Assembly (NCBI GenBank): GCA_039034015.1
Contig: JBCCBM010000009.1
Coordinates: forward strand, 67,298-131,297
DNA length: 64,000 nt
Reading direction: 5' to 3'
Source of the DNA: Acuticoccus sp039034015
Lineage (GTDB): Bacteria > Pseudomonadota > Alphaproteobacteria > Rhizobiales > Amorphaceae
Every line of letters starts with the position of its first letter. The stretch's first letter is position 1. This document shows, in pieces, positions 31,048 to 40,549 of this stretch. The notes below the pieces were generated by a model. That model did no database searches. It saw only the letters and a list, made by a program, of their open reading frames with translations, and had not been told where the DNA came from. Position numbers and translations under genes: made by a program.

Positions 31048-32934
31048 TCATTGTGCAGTATCGAAATAGAACTCATCCATCCGATGCAGTCCAAAATGCG
31101 CCCCAGGGTCCCACCCGTACACCGCCTTATCGGGCACATTCTTCAACCCACCGCGCACCACCACGGGCTGCACCACCCCCTGAACCGTGCCGATGGACAA
31201 AACCTCGTCCTTGTGCACATCGAGGATGGCCTCCCACGCGGCCAGGCGCTCAGACTCATCGGCGGTGGTGAGCCAGGTGTCAAAAAGCGCGAGCAACCGC
31301 TCGGCCGGCGGGAAGTCCGGCGCCTCACCGCTCGTCCCACCGCTCATGGCGTGGGCGCCCCAGGCCGGGCCGCTCAAAAACATGGTGGAAACCGGCACAC
31401 GCTCGTCCGGCGGCATGTTGGCCGAAGGCAATCCATTGTCGAACCCCAGCCAAACGCTCATGGCAAGATCGCCCGAAAACGCCCGGTTGCGCAAAACATC
31501 CCGCTGGGAGGGCCGCGGATAAAGATCGATCCCAATCTCCCGCCAGGTGTCCTTCACAAGCTCCAGCGCGTCGATCTGGATCGCCGCCTCCCCGGCGGTC
31601 TCCACAATCAATTCGAGCGGCCGCCCATCGGGCAAAAGCCGGATCCCGGCCGCGTTCCGCTCCGTCAGCCCCACTTCGTCAAGCAGCGCATTCGCCCGCT
31701 CAGGGTCGTACGCAATCGCCCCGGGCGCTGCCGCATCCGACAGCGGACTATCGGGAAGCACAATATTCGCAGACGGCTGCCCCAACCCAAAATAAAGCAC
31801 CTTATTCAAAAGGTTGCGGTCCACCCCGTGGGACAGCGCAAGCCGAAACCGCCGATCGCGAAAGAGCGTCCGCAGCACCGGGTCATTCACCGTCAAATTC
31901 GGGTAAATCGCCATCGCCGACGCGTTCGACTGCGGCCAAAGCCGCACCGAATAGTCCCGCTTCTGCGCCCCCCGCTTCAACACCGGGAGATCGCCAAACA
32001 CCAGCCCGCGCGCCTGAAGGTCCGCCTCCCCCGCCTGCACCTTGGTGGCAATCAGGCTCCCATCCACAACGCTCATCACCACGCGATCCACATAAGGCAG
32101 CTGCTGCCCTGCGCTCGTCACCCGGTGAAAATAGGGGTTGCGCACCATCACAAACCGGCGGTCGGTGGCGTTGCGCGTCGGCACCCAGGGCTGCAGCGAG
32201 GGCAGATCCGGGTTCGTCGCGTCGTACATCTCATCGCGCAGGTTGTGGAGCGGCGCCCACGAGCGCACGCGTGCCGCCTCCACCATCGCAGAGATCGCCG
32301 CCGCATCCCCATATTTCGGATTGAACTGCGACAAATAATGCGCTGGCCGATAGATAAACGGCGGCCGCGCCTGCGCCAACGTTGGCAAAAAGCGAGGGTT
32401 GGGCGCGTCCCAACTGTACCGCACCGTGGTCTCGTCAATCACCTCAAAGGTCGGCAACGCCCCATCCGACAGCAAAAACGGCGGCGGCGTCGGTGTCAGC
32501 TCCGTGTTGGTGACAACATCTTCAAAATAGTACCGAAAGTCTTCCGCGGTGAACGGCGCCCCGTCCGACCATTTGTGCCCCTCGCGAAGGTGCATTGTGA
32601 AGATGCGCCCCTCCTCCACCGTCACATCGCGCAAAAGGTCCGGCGCCAGAACAAGGTCGGCCGTGTACCCCACAAGGCGCGCATAGCCCCACACATTGAT
32701 GAGGCGCACATCCTTCACCCGGCCGATCAGCGTGCCGATGTCGCCCCCATGGCGGCCCACCGTGCGCCCCTTCTCGCCAAGGTCCACCACCAGCGGTTCG
32801 GCCGGCACCCGCGCTTCGATGGGCGGCACAGTCTCGTGGGTGCGCGACAGGGTCGCCGTCTCGGTGAGGGACAGCCCCAACGCGGGCGCTGCGCCTGCCA
32901 CAACCGCGCCAAGCGCCAGCATCAATCGTCTCAT
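31048..32934 (-). CDS. ABC transporter substrate-binding protein (extracellular family 5, long form)
   Basis: 628 residues from the ATG at 32934, which shares bases with the ATPase stop (TGATG) and has GAAGGAAG upstream. A signal peptide covers residues 1-21, with a cleavage site after Ala-Leu-Gly. The mature protein is a peptide-binding family 5 solute receptor, with Gly-Gly-Asp-Ile-Gly near residue 65 and Trp-Ser-Asp-Gly-Ala-Pro-Phe-Thr-Ala-Glu-Asp near residue 123. About 600 residues is longer than typical DppA and matches the YejA-like receptors. The ligand is probably a peptide or similar large solute. Confidence 0.9.
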   Translation of the reverse strand: MRRLMLALGAVVAGAAPALGLSLTETATLSRTHETVPPIEARVPAEPLVVDLGEKGRTVGRHGGDIGTLIGRVKDVRLINVWGYARLVGYTADLVLAPDLLRDVTVEEGRIFTMHLREGHKWSDGAPFTAEDFRYYFEDVVTNTELTPTPPPFLLSDGALPTFEVIDETTVRYSWDAPNPRFLPTLAQARPPFIYRPAHYLSQFNPKYGDAAAISAMVEAARVRSWAPLHNLRDEMYDATNPDLPSLQPWVPTRNATDRRFVMVRNPYFHRVTSAGQQLPYVDRVVMSVVDGSLIATKVQAGEADLQARGLVFGDLPVLKRGAQKRDYSVRLWPQSNASAMAIYPNLTVNDPVLRTLFRDRRFRLALSHGVDRNLLNKVLYFGLGQPSANIVLPDSPLSDAAAPGAIAYDPERANALLDEVGLTERNAAGIRLLPDGRPLELIVETAGEAAIQIDALELVKDTWREIGIDLYPRPSQRDVLRNRAFSGDLAMSVWLGFDNGLPSANMPPDERVPVSTMFLSGPAWGAHAMSGGTSGEAPDFPPAERLLALFDTWLTTADESERLAAWEAILDVHKDEVLSIGTVQGVVQPVVVRGGLKNVPDKAVYGWDPGAHFGLHRMDEFYFDTAQ

Positions 32935-34787
32935 CAAGCCGCTTCCTTCACCGACGGCGCCGTCCCGGGCGCGCAAACCTCATGCCCCTCGCCAACCGAT
33001 ATCATCACCGGCGCCATCCCCGGCGCAAGCCGGTAGGGCTCCGGCCAAGCCGACGGGTCCGACGCCCGGTCCGCCGACAGTTTTGAGAAATCGAGCGGCC
33101 GATCCAAGTTCGCGTCCGGCACCGCCGCAAGCAGCGCCTTCGTATAAGGGTGCTGCGCATTGTCGATCACGGCCCGCGTCGGCCCGACCTCCACAAGGCG
33201 CCCCTTGCACATCACCGCCACACGGTCCGCCAAGTAATCGACCACCGCAAGATTGTGGCTCACAAACAAATAGGAGAGCCCCAGCTCGGTCCGAAGGTCC
33301 GACAACAGGTTTAACACCTGCGCCTGCACAGACACATCCAGCGCCGACACAGGCTCATCGCAGACCAAAATGTCCGGCCGCAGCGCCAACGCCCGCGCAA
33401 TCCCCACCCGCTGCCGCTGCCCCCCCGACAGCGAATGCGGATACCGGCGCAAAAATTTGGGATCGAGCCCCACAAGCTCCATCAACGCGCGCACATGGCT
33501 GTCGCGGCTGGCGCTGTCCCCCACCTGGTGGATCACTAAGGGCTCGCGAATGATCTCATTGATCGACATGCGCGGGTTAAGCGAGGAAAACGGGTCCTGA
33601 AACACCATCTGCACCCGACGGCGGTAGGCGTTGAGCGCCTCGCCCTCAAGGTCGGCAAGGTCACGCCAGGCCTCACCCTCGCGCACCAAAACGCGCCCGT
33701 CGCTGGGCGGAAAGGCGCGCATCGCCATCAGCGCCGCTGTCGTCTTGCCCGACCCTGACTCCCCCACAAGCCCCATGCACTCACCGCCATTCAGCGTGAG
33801 GCTCACCTGGTCAACGGCTGTCAAAACCTTTCCAGCGCCGAAAAAGCCGCCCTTTTTCAGCCGAAACCGCTTCGTCACGTTCTCAATCTTGAGGAGCGGC
33901 GCCCCCCGCTCCACCGCACACGGCGCCCCAAACGCCTCAAGCTTCGGCGCAATCGGCCGGATCGGCGCCAACCGCTCATCCATGTCAAAGGTCGGCACCG
34001 CGTGGAGCAGCGCCTTCAGATAAGGGTGCTCCGGCGCCCCAAAAATCCGCGGCGCGCCGCCCCGCTCCATCGTGCGCCCCTGATAGACCACCACCACGCT
34101 GTCAGCCATGTTGGCGACCACGCCAAAATCGTGGGTGATGAGCAAAATACTCATCCCCACCTCTTCCTGCACATCGCGCAAAAGTTTGAGGATTTCCGCC
34201 TGGATCGTCACATCCAGCGCCGTTGTCGGCTCATCCGCGATCAACAGCGCAGGCCGGCACATCATGGCCATTGCAATCATCGCCCGCTGTCGAAGCCCGC
34301 CCGACAACTCAAACGGAAACTGGTCCACCGCCCGCGACGGGTCTGGAAACTGGACCAGCGCCAGCATCTCCTTGGTGGCCTCGCGCGCTGCCTCCCGGTC
34401 CATGTCCCGGTGGAGCCGCCCCGCCTCGCCAATCTGGTCGCCCACCGTGTGGAGCGGCGAAAGGCTCGTCATCGGCTCTTGAAAGATCATCGCAATGCGG
34501 TTGCCACGGATCCGGCGCATCGCCTTCCCGTCCGCCGGCAGCGCGGCCAGATCCACCGGATCCCCGCCATCCGGATCGCGGAACACGAGTTTCCCGCCGG
34601 ACACCCGCGCCACTTTGGGCAAAAGCCCCATCACCGCCTGGCTGATGGTCGACTTGCCGGAGCCTGATTCGCCCACCACGGCAACGGTCTTGCCCCGCGG
34701 CACCTCGAAGGACACCCCGTCGACCGCGCGGATCACGCCGTCGGTCCGGTATTCCACCACGAGGTCTTCAACGCTCAATACGGCCAT
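32934..34787 (-). CDS. Fused ABC transporter ATPase with two nucleotide-binding domains (YejF-like)
   Basis: 617 residues with two complete ATPase domains (about 1-265 and 285-560). Walker A is Gly-Glu-Ser-Gly-Ser-Gly-Lys-Ser at about 38-45 and Gly-Glu-Ser-Gly-Ser-Gly-Lys-Thr at about 331. Signature motifs are Leu-Ser-Gly-Gly-Leu-Arg-Gln-Arg and Leu-Ser-Gly-Gly-Gln-Arg-Gln-Arg, each followed by its Walker B Asp-Glu-Pro. Each half carries the C-terminal oligopeptide extension. It powers uptake through the two permeases. It is the first gene of the five-cistron run that continues to gatC-gatA. Confidence 0.94.
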   Translation of the reverse strand: MAVLSVEDLVVEYRTDGVIRAVDGVSFEVPRGKTVAVVGESGSGKSTISQAVMGLLPKVARVSGGKLVFRDPDGGDPVDLAALPADGKAMRRIRGNRIAMIFQEPMTSLSPLHTVGDQIGEAGRLHRDMDREAAREATKEMLALVQFPDPSRAVDQFPFELSGGLRQRAMIAMAMMCRPALLIADEPTTALDVTIQAEILKLLRDVQEEVGMSILLITHDFGVVANMADSVVVVYQGRTMERGGAPRIFGAPEHPYLKALLHAVPTFDMDERLAPIRPIAPKLEAFGAPCAVERGAPLLKIENVTKRFRLKKGGFFGAGKVLTAVDQVSLTLNGGECMGLVGESGSGKTTAALMAMRAFPPSDGRVLVREGEAWRDLADLEGEALNAYRRRVQMVFQDPFSSLNPRMSINEIIREPLVIHQVGDSASRDSHVRALMELVGLDPKFLRRYPHSLSGGQRQRVGIARALALRPDILVCDEPVSALDVSVQAQVLNLLSDLRTELGLSYLFVSHNLAVVDYLADRVAVMCKGRLVEVGPTRAVIDNAQHPYTKALLAAVPDANLDRPLDFSKLSADRASDPSAWPEPYRLAPGMAPVMISVGEGHEVCAPGTAPSVKEAA

Positions 34788-34861
34788 CGGCGTCCCACAG
34801 CAGGATATGACACTCAGTAAGAGTAGTCACACGTTCGGAACGCAATCACAACGCGGCCAAG

Positions 34862-34887
34862 GTGCGGCGCGCTGTGATGCGCCGCAC
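34862..34887. repeat. Hairpin between glutaryl-CoA dehydrogenase gene and ABC operon
   Basis: Perfect nine-base arms GTGCGGCGC (34862-34870) and GCGCCGCAC (34879-34887) with an eight-base loop. It starts 31 bases after the gcdH stop in the direction of transcription, so it may end that transcript, but no T run follows on the - strand. The rest of the 131-base gap, which must contain the ABC operon promoter, shows no convincing element. Confidence 0.55.
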
Positions 34888-34918
34888 ACTCTTGCTCTTT
34901 TGACGCCGCCGGCGCGCC

Positions 34919-36133
34919 TCAGAAAAAGGCCTGCAGCCCCGTCTGCGCCCGGCCCAGGATCAACGCATGAACGTCATGCGTGCCCTCATAGGTGTTCACA
35001 GTCTCAAGGTTCACCATGTGCCGGATCACATGGTATTCCTCAGAAATTCCGTTGCCGCCGTGCATGTCCCGGCTCATCCGCGCAATGTCGAGCGCCTTGC
35101 CGCAGTTGTTGCGCTTCACGATCGAGATCATCTCCGGCGCCATCTCGCCATCGTCAAACAGCCGCCCAACCCGCAGCGAGCCTTGCAAGCCCAGCGCAAT
35201 CTCGGTCTGCATATCCGCAAGCTTTTTCTGCACAAGTTGCGTCGCCGCCAACGGCTTGCCGAACTGTTTGCGATCCAGCGTATATTGCCGCGCCGCGTGC
35301 CAGCACATTTCCGCCGCGCCCATCACGCCCCACGAAATCCCGTACCGCGCGCGATTGAGGCACCCAAACGGCCCCTTCAACCCCGCAACATTGGGCAAAA
35401 GGTTCTCATCCGGCACAAAGACATCGCCCATCATGATCATGCCAGTGACGGACGCGCGCAGCGAAATTTTGCCCTCAATCTTCGGCGCCTCAAGCCCCGC
35501 CATGCCCTTTTCAAGCACAAAGCCGCGGATCGCCCCATCGTGCGCGTCGCTCTTCGCCCAAACCACAAAAACGTCGGCGATCGGCGAATTGGAAATCCAA
35601 GTCTTCGCGCCCGAAATCTTAAAACCGCCGTCAACCTTCACCGCACGCGTCTTCATCCCCGCTGGGTCCGACCCCGCATCAGGCTCCGTGAGCCCAAAGC
35701 AGCCCACAAATTCTCCGCTCGCAAGTTTTGGCAGCCACCTCTTGCGCTGGCTCTCATCCCCATAAGCATAGATCGGATACATCACCAGCGAAGACTGCAC
35801 GCTCATCATCGAGCGATAGCCTGAATCCACCCGCTCCACTTCCCGCGCCACAAGCCCGTAGGACACATAGTTCGCGCCAACGCCGCCATACTCCTCCGGC
35901 ACCGTCACGCCCAAAAGCCCAAGCTCGCCCATCTCGTTAAAAATCGCGCGGTCGGTGGTCTCGTTGCGGAACGCCTCCATCACCCGCGGCTGCAACTTTT
36001 CCTGCGCATAGGCGTGCGCCGTATCGCGGATCATCCGCTCATCTTCGCTCAGCTGGTCGTCAAGCCGGAACGGGTCGTCCCACTGGAACGGCACCTTCTT
36101 GGCAACACCTTGAACCTCAGCAACGGCCGCCAT
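34919..36133 (-). CDS. gcdH: Glutaryl-CoA dehydrogenase
   Basis: 404 residues from the ATG at 36133, with GGGGAG seven bases upstream. An FAD acyl-CoA dehydrogenase that oxidatively decarboxylates glutaryl-CoA to crotonyl-CoA in lysine and tryptophan breakdown. The catalytic Glu383 lies in Thr-Tyr-Glu-Gly-Thr-His-Asp-Val-His, the motif that distinguishes this enzyme from other acyl-CoA dehydrogenases. The flavin-binding segment Gly-Leu-Thr-Glu-Pro-Asp-Ala-Gly-Ser-Asp is near residue 146. No partner pathway genes are adjacent. A good promoter sits just upstream. Confidence 0.94.
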   Translation of the reverse strand: MAAVAEVQGVAKKVPFQWDDPFRLDDQLSEDERMIRDTAHAYAQEKLQPRVMEAFRNETTDRAIFNEMGELGLLGVTVPEEYGGVGANYVSYGLVAREVERVDSGYRSMMSVQSSLVMYPIYAYGDESQRKRWLPKLASGEFVGCFGLTEPDAGSDPAGMKTRAVKVDGGFKISGAKTWISNSPIADVFVVWAKSDAHDGAIRGFVLEKGMAGLEAPKIEGKISLRASVTGMIMMGDVFVPDENLLPNVAGLKGPFGCLNRARYGISWGVMGAAEMCWHAARQYTLDRKQFGKPLAATQLVQKKLADMQTEIALGLQGSLRVGRLFDDGEMAPEMISIVKRNNCGKALDIARMSRDMHGGNGISEEYHVIRHMVNLETVNTYEGTHDVHALILGRAQTGLQAFF

Positions 36134-36166
36134 CGGCTCTCTCCCCAAAATTTCCTTGAGACCTAA

Positions 36167-36195
36167 ACTATAGAGTGCGCGGCCCCGTTCCGCAA
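36167..36195 (-). promoter_or_regulatory. Sigma-70-type promoter of gcdH
   Basis: On the - strand TTGCGG (36190-36195) and TATAGT (36167-36172) are separated by 17 bases. The -10 matches five of six consensus positions and the start of transcription would fall about 25 bases before the gcdH ATG. This is the clearest promoter in the window. Confidence 0.6.
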
Positions 36196-36272
36196 AGGGC
36201 GCCCTTGCGGCCCTTGCGCCCGGTGCCCACCCTTGCCACTCAACGCAGAGCAGCCATCAACGGGAGGCGCCC

Positions 36273-38828
36273 GTGCGCACCGACACCGGAACCACCATCC
36301 GCCTCACCGACTACGCGCCCACCCCCTATGCCGCGCCCGACATCACAATGATGTTCGCCCTCCACCCCAAGGCGACTGTGGTCCGCACCACAACCACCTT
36401 CGAACCGCGGGGCGAGGCCGCCGGCCCCCTCACCCTCGACGGTGACGGTCTCACCCTCACCGAAGCGCTCCTCGACGGCGTCTCCCTCACCGACACCGAC
36501 ATCGAAGCCACCCCCGACAGCTTCACCCTCAAAACCCCGCCCCAGCGCCGCTTCACGCTCACCCTCACCACCGTCCTCGCGCCCGACGACAACACCGAGC
36601 TCATGGGCCTTTACCGGTCCAACGGCATCTACTGCACCCAGTGCGAGGCGGAAGGCTTCCGCCGCATCACCTACGCCTACGACCGCCCCGACGTCCTCTC
36701 CGTCTACGATGTGTGGATTGTCGGTGACAGCACCGATGACGTGCCGCTCCTGGCCAACGGCAACCTCATCAGCCGCGGCACCAGTGAAGGCCGCCCCACC
36801 GCCCACTGGCACGACCCGCACCCCAAACCGCCCTACCTCTTCGCCCTCGTCGCCGGCCCCCTCGACGCCCTCAACGACACGTTTGAAACCGCATCCGGCC
36901 GATCCGTCGACCTTGCCATCTACGTCGAACCCGGCAAAACCCCGCGCGCCACCTACGCCATGGACGCTCTCAAACGCTCCATGCGCTGGGACGAGACCCG
37001 ATTCGGCCGCGAATACGATCTCGATGTCTTCAACATCGTCGCCGTCAGCGATTTCAACATGGGCGCCATGGAGAACAAGGGCCTCAACGTCTTCAACGAT
37101 GCCTATGTCCTCGCCGACCCGCGCCTTGCCACCGACAGCGATTACAACGGCATCGAAGCCGTCATCGCCCACGAATACTTTCACAACTGGACCGGCAACC
37201 GCATCACCTGCCGCGACTGGTTCCAACTCTGCCTGAAGGAAGGGTTCACCGTCTTCCGCGACCAAGAGTTCACCGCCGACGTGCGCTCCCGCGGCGTCAA
37301 ACGGGTGGAAGACGCCCGCCGCCTGCGCCTTGCCCAATTCCGGGAAGACGCGTCGCCCCTGCGCCACCCCGTCCGCCCCCAAAAATACGCCGAGATTTCG
37401 AACCTTTACACAGCAACCGTCTACGAAAAGGGCGCCGAACTCGTCCGCATGGTCAAGACCATCGTGGGCGACGAGGCCTTCGCCGCCGGCTGCACCCACT
37501 ATTTTGACACCCACGACGGCACCGCCGCCACGGTCGAAGACTTCCTCAAAAGCTTCAAAACCCTCGACCACGCCGCTTTCATGCCCTGGTACAACGAACC
37601 AGGCACTCCAACCGTGCGCGTCGACGAGGTTTTTGAAGACGGCACCTACATTGCGACCCTCACCCAAGTCCCCGCCGACGGCGCGAGCCCGAAGCCAATT
37701 CCCCTCCGCACCGCCCTCTTCATAAACGGCAAAGAGGCCCCGCTCCCATCGGTCACCGGCGCCACCACCAACGGCGACTGCATCACCCTTGGCGCCGACA
37801 CCGCAACGCTCACGCTCGAGGTGGACAAAGCCCCCACCCTCTCAGTCCTGCGCGGCTTTTCCGCCCCCGTCCTCATCGAGCGCCCGCGGGACGAGGCGCG
37901 CGACATTGCCCTCATCGCGCTGGAATCCGACCCATTTAGCGTGTGGGACGCCACCCAGCGCGTCCTCACCGCCACCATGCGCGACGCCTACGACGGCACC
38001 CCCCTCGCAACGGACGCCCTCAGCGACGCCCTCCACACCGCCATCACCAACACCGCGCTGGAACCGGCCCTTCGCGCCCTCCTTCTCACCCTCCCCACCC
38101 GCGGCGAGTTGGTCCGCGCCGTCGGCAGCGATGTGGACGCCGCCCGCATCGTCACCGCCCACACAAAAGTCCGCGACGCGCTCGCAAAGTCCCTCGCCGC
38201 CACGCTCCTCACCCTCTCGGAGGCCGATCGCCCCGCCCCCGACGACGTGTCGGCCAAAGCCGCCGGCGCCCGCGCCCTCAACACCGTTGCCGAGCGCTAC
38301 GCCGTCACCCAAACTGTCATTGACCGCGCCCGCTCCGCGCCCAACATGACCGAGCGCCTCGCGGCCCTCACAACGCTGATTGCCCACAGCGCGCCCGAAA
38401 CCGACGATGCGCTCGCAAGCTTCGAAACGGCCTTCTCCACCGAGCCCCTCGTCATGGACAAATACTTTGCGCTCCAGGCCGCGCGGGACGATGGCGCCCC
38501 CCTCGTGCGCGTGAAGGCGCTGATGGCGCACCCCGGCTTCAGCCTCAAAAACCCCAACCGCACCCGCGCCCTGATCGGCGCCTTCACCGCCAACATTGCC
38601 GCCTTCCACGCCGCCGACGGTTCTGGCTACCGCTTCATCGGCGAGATCATCGCCCACCTCGACGGCGAAAACCCCCAACTCGCCGCCCGCCTCGCCACCA
38701 CCTTCGGCGAGGCCCGCCGCTACGATGCCCCCCGCCGCGAGGCAGCCGACGCCACCCTCAAATCCCTCGCCGAATCCGCAAAATCCTCAGACGTCGCCGA
38801 CATCGTACGCCGCCTCCGCGGCGCATAG
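36273..38828 (+). CDS. pepN: Aminopeptidase N (M1 family)
   Basis: 851 residues, the length of bacterial PepN. Zinc ligands are His300 and His304 in His-Glu-Tyr-Phe-His, and Glu323 in Lys-Glu-Gly-Phe-Thr; the catalytic base is Glu301 and the exopeptidase motif Gly-Ala-Met-Glu-Asn is at 264-268. The start is GTG at 36273, with GGGAGG five bases upstream. A cytoplasmic enzyme removing N-terminal residues from peptides, placed opposite an oligopeptide transporter cluster. The coding strand is strongly C-rich at third positions, unlike the - strand genes around it. Confidence 0.96.
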   Translation: MRTDTGTTIRLTDYAPTPYAAPDITMMFALHPKATVVRTTTTFEPRGEAAGPLTLDGDGLTLTEALLDGVSLTDTDIEATPDSFTLKTPPQRRFTLTLTTVLAPDDNTELMGLYRSNGIYCTQCEAEGFRRITYAYDRPDVLSVYDVWIVGDSTDDVPLLANGNLISRGTSEGRPTAHWHDPHPKPPYLFALVAGPLDALNDTFETASGRSVDLAIYVEPGKTPRATYAMDALKRSMRWDETRFGREYDLDVFNIVAVSDFNMGAMENKGLNVFNDAYVLADPRLATDSDYNGIEAVIAHEYFHNWTGNRITCRDWFQLCLKEGFTVFRDQEFTADVRSRGVKRVEDARRLRLAQFREDASPLRHPVRPQKYAEISNLYTATVYEKGAELVRMVKTIVGDEAFAAGCTHYFDTHDGTAATVEDFLKSFKTLDHAAFMPWYNEPGTPTVRVDEVFEDGTYIATLTQVPADGASPKPIPLRTALFINGKEAPLPSVTGATTNGDCITLGADTATLTLEVDKAPTLSVLRGFSAPVLIERPRDEARDIALIALESDPFSVWDATQRVLTATMRDAYDGTPLATDALSDALHTAITNTALEPALRALLLTLPTRGELVRAVGSDVDAARIVTAHTKVRDALAKSLAATLLTLSEADRPAPDDVSAKAAGARALNTVAERYAVTQTVIDRARSAPNMTERLAALTTLIAHSAPETDDALASFETAFSTEPLVMDKYFALQAARDDGAPLVRVKALMAHPGFSLKNPNRTRALIGAFTANIAAFHAADGSGYRFIGEIIAHLDGENPQLAARLATTFGEARRYDAPRREAADATLKSLAESAKSSDVADIVRRLRGA

Positions 38829-38835
38829 CCGCTGT

Positions 38836-40548
38836 TTAGGCGACGCGGTCACCCTTCTTCACGGTGACCGCCCGGCTGTCGGCCGCCGGCAACATCTTTG
38901 CAGCGTCCCGGGTCACCATCACATCAAGCACGGTCGGCCGGTCCCCGGGGGCAAACGCCCGGGCAAACGCGCCGGCAAGCTCCGTCGGCGCGCTCACCCG
39001 CTCGCCAAGGGCCCCCATCGCGCGGGCAACGGCGGCATAATCTGTCTGCCGAAGGTCAGAGGACTGATACGCCCCCTCGCCGTACATCAGGTGCTGAAGC
39101 GCCTTCACGTAGCCGGACGCCGCGTTGTTCACCACCACAATCGTAATCGCAAGGTTCATGCGGATCGCCGTCTCAAGCTCCCCCAACACCATGTTGAAGC
39201 CGCCATCCCCGGTGAGCGCCACCACCGTGCGCTCGGGCGCGGCAAGCTTGGCCCCCATCGCGCCCGGCAACCCATAGCCGATGGACGCAAACCCCCGATC
39301 GGGCACAAAGGCGCGCCCCGGCACCCGCGTGTCAAAGAAAAGCCCGCCCCAGTGCGCGGCAAACCCACCATCGGCGACAAAAATTCCGTTGTCGGGAAGC
39401 GCGGCGCGCAGCTCCGTGATCAGCCGGCCCATGCCAATGGGCGTCGAAGAATCCTCAATCCGCTCCCGCGCGGTCTCAAACCAAGCCGCCTTCGCCGTCG
39501 CAATCTCATCAAGATAATGCGGCCGGCCAGGCCCAACCCCAAGGGCGGCATGAAGGTCAGCAAGACCCTCCCGAACATCCCCCCAAAGCCGCACCGTCGG
39601 CCGATAGGTCCGCCCCATCTCCTCCGCCACGATATCAAGGTGGATCACCGTCTTGCCCGCCGCCGGCACCACATACCGCTTGGTCGCGATCTCGCCCAGC
39701 TTACAGCCGGCCACCAAAATCACGTCCGCCGCCTCAATCATGGCGTTGGCGACACGGTCGTAACGTCCAAAAAGCCCCAGCGAGAGCCCGTCCACACAAG
39801 GGATCGCGCCCTTGCCCGTCAGCGTGTGCGCAACCGGGATGTGATGGGCCCGCGCAAACGCCGTCAACGCCTCCGCCGCGCCCGAAAGGTGCACCCCACC
39901 GCCCGCCAAAACCACCGGCCGCTTGGCGCCCGCCAACAGCGCCGCCGCCCGCTCCACCCCATCCGCGGCCGGCCGGCAGCGCACGGCGGGCGCGGCCTCA
40001 AACGCTGCGTCGATCGCAAACGCATCCTCATCAAACCCATGGGTGCCGTGGGCGACATCCTCCGGAATGTCGAGCACCACCGGGCCCGGCCGGCCGCTGG
40101 TCGCAATCTCAAAGGCCCGGCGCGCCAGCTCCGGCACCCGCGCAACGCTCTCGGCGCGCAAAAACGCCTTCACCGCCGGGCGCAAAATGGCGGCCTGGTC
40201 GGTCTCCTGCGTCATATTCTTGCCCGCATGGTCGCGGTTCGCATCGCCCACAATCGCCACCACAGGGGAGCCCGCGTTCAGCGCCTCCACAAGCCCCGTC
40301 ACAAGGTTGGTGGCGCCCGGCCCCAGCGTCGCATCGCAAAGCCCTACCCGGCCCGAAACCTTGGCATAGGCATCGGCCAAGAACGCGGCCGACCGCTCAT
40401 CATTGATGAGATGGTGGGAGAGCGAAAGCCGCCGGCACGCGTCATAAAACGGCAGCAGTTGAAAGCCGCCCATCCCAAAGATCGGCCCCGCACCCGCGGC
40501 CTTTAACGTGCGGGCGAGCGCCTCGCCCCCGGTCATCTCGTTTTGCAT
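38836..40548 (-). CDS. Thiamine-diphosphate-dependent enzyme (acetolactate synthase-like)
   Basis: 570 residues with the three-domain TPP enzyme layout: the N-terminal pyrimidine domain with the activating Glu51 (Asn-Asp-Glu-Arg-Ser-Ala), a central domain, and the C-terminal pyrophosphate domain with Gly-Asp-Gly-Gly-Phe-Asn and a downstream Asn-Asn. It resembles acetolactate synthase large subunits and glyoxylate carboligase, but no small subunit is adjacent. It lies at the end of a TRAP transporter operon, next to two short-chain dehydrogenases, so a catabolic lyase or ligase acting on the imported acid is more likely than branched-chain synthesis. Confidence 0.87.
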   Translation of the reverse strand: MQNEMTGGEALARTLKAAGAGPIFGMGGFQLLPFYDACRRLSLSHHLINDERSAAFLADAYAKVSGRVGLCDATLGPGATNLVTGLVEALNAGSPVVAIVGDANRDHAGKNMTQETDQAAILRPAVKAFLRAESVARVPELARRAFEIATSGRPGPVVLDIPEDVAHGTHGFDEDAFAIDAAFEAAPAVRCRPAADGVERAAALLAGAKRPVVLAGGGVHLSGAAEALTAFARAHHIPVAHTLTGKGAIPCVDGLSLGLFGRYDRVANAMIEAADVILVAGCKLGEIATKRYVVPAAGKTVIHLDIVAEEMGRTYRPTVRLWGDVREGLADLHAALGVGPGRPHYLDEIATAKAAWFETARERIEDSSTPIGMGRLITELRAALPDNGIFVADGGFAAHWGGLFFDTRVPGRAFVPDRGFASIGYGLPGAMGAKLAAPERTVVALTGDGGFNMVLGELETAIRMNLAITIVVVNNAASGYVKALQHLMYGEGAYQSSDLRQTDYAAVARAMGALGERVSAPTELAGAFARAFAPGDRPTVLDVMVTRDAAKMLPAADSRAVTVKKGDRVA

Positions 40549-40549
40549 C

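Noticed and set aside
27051..33036. Very long + strand open frames (up to about 700 codons) opposite gatA and the ABC transporter genes
   Set aside because: They are mirrors of real - strand genes in GC-rich DNA. The products are Arg/Pro/His-rich with no domain, and the opposite strand carries clear families.
38836..40548. Assignment of the TPP enzyme as ilvB (acetolactate synthase) or as sulfoacetaldehyde acetyltransferase
   Set aside because: No regulatory small subunit, phosphotransacetylase or sulfonate genes are linked, and sequence alone does not separate these TPP enzyme subfamilies by eye.
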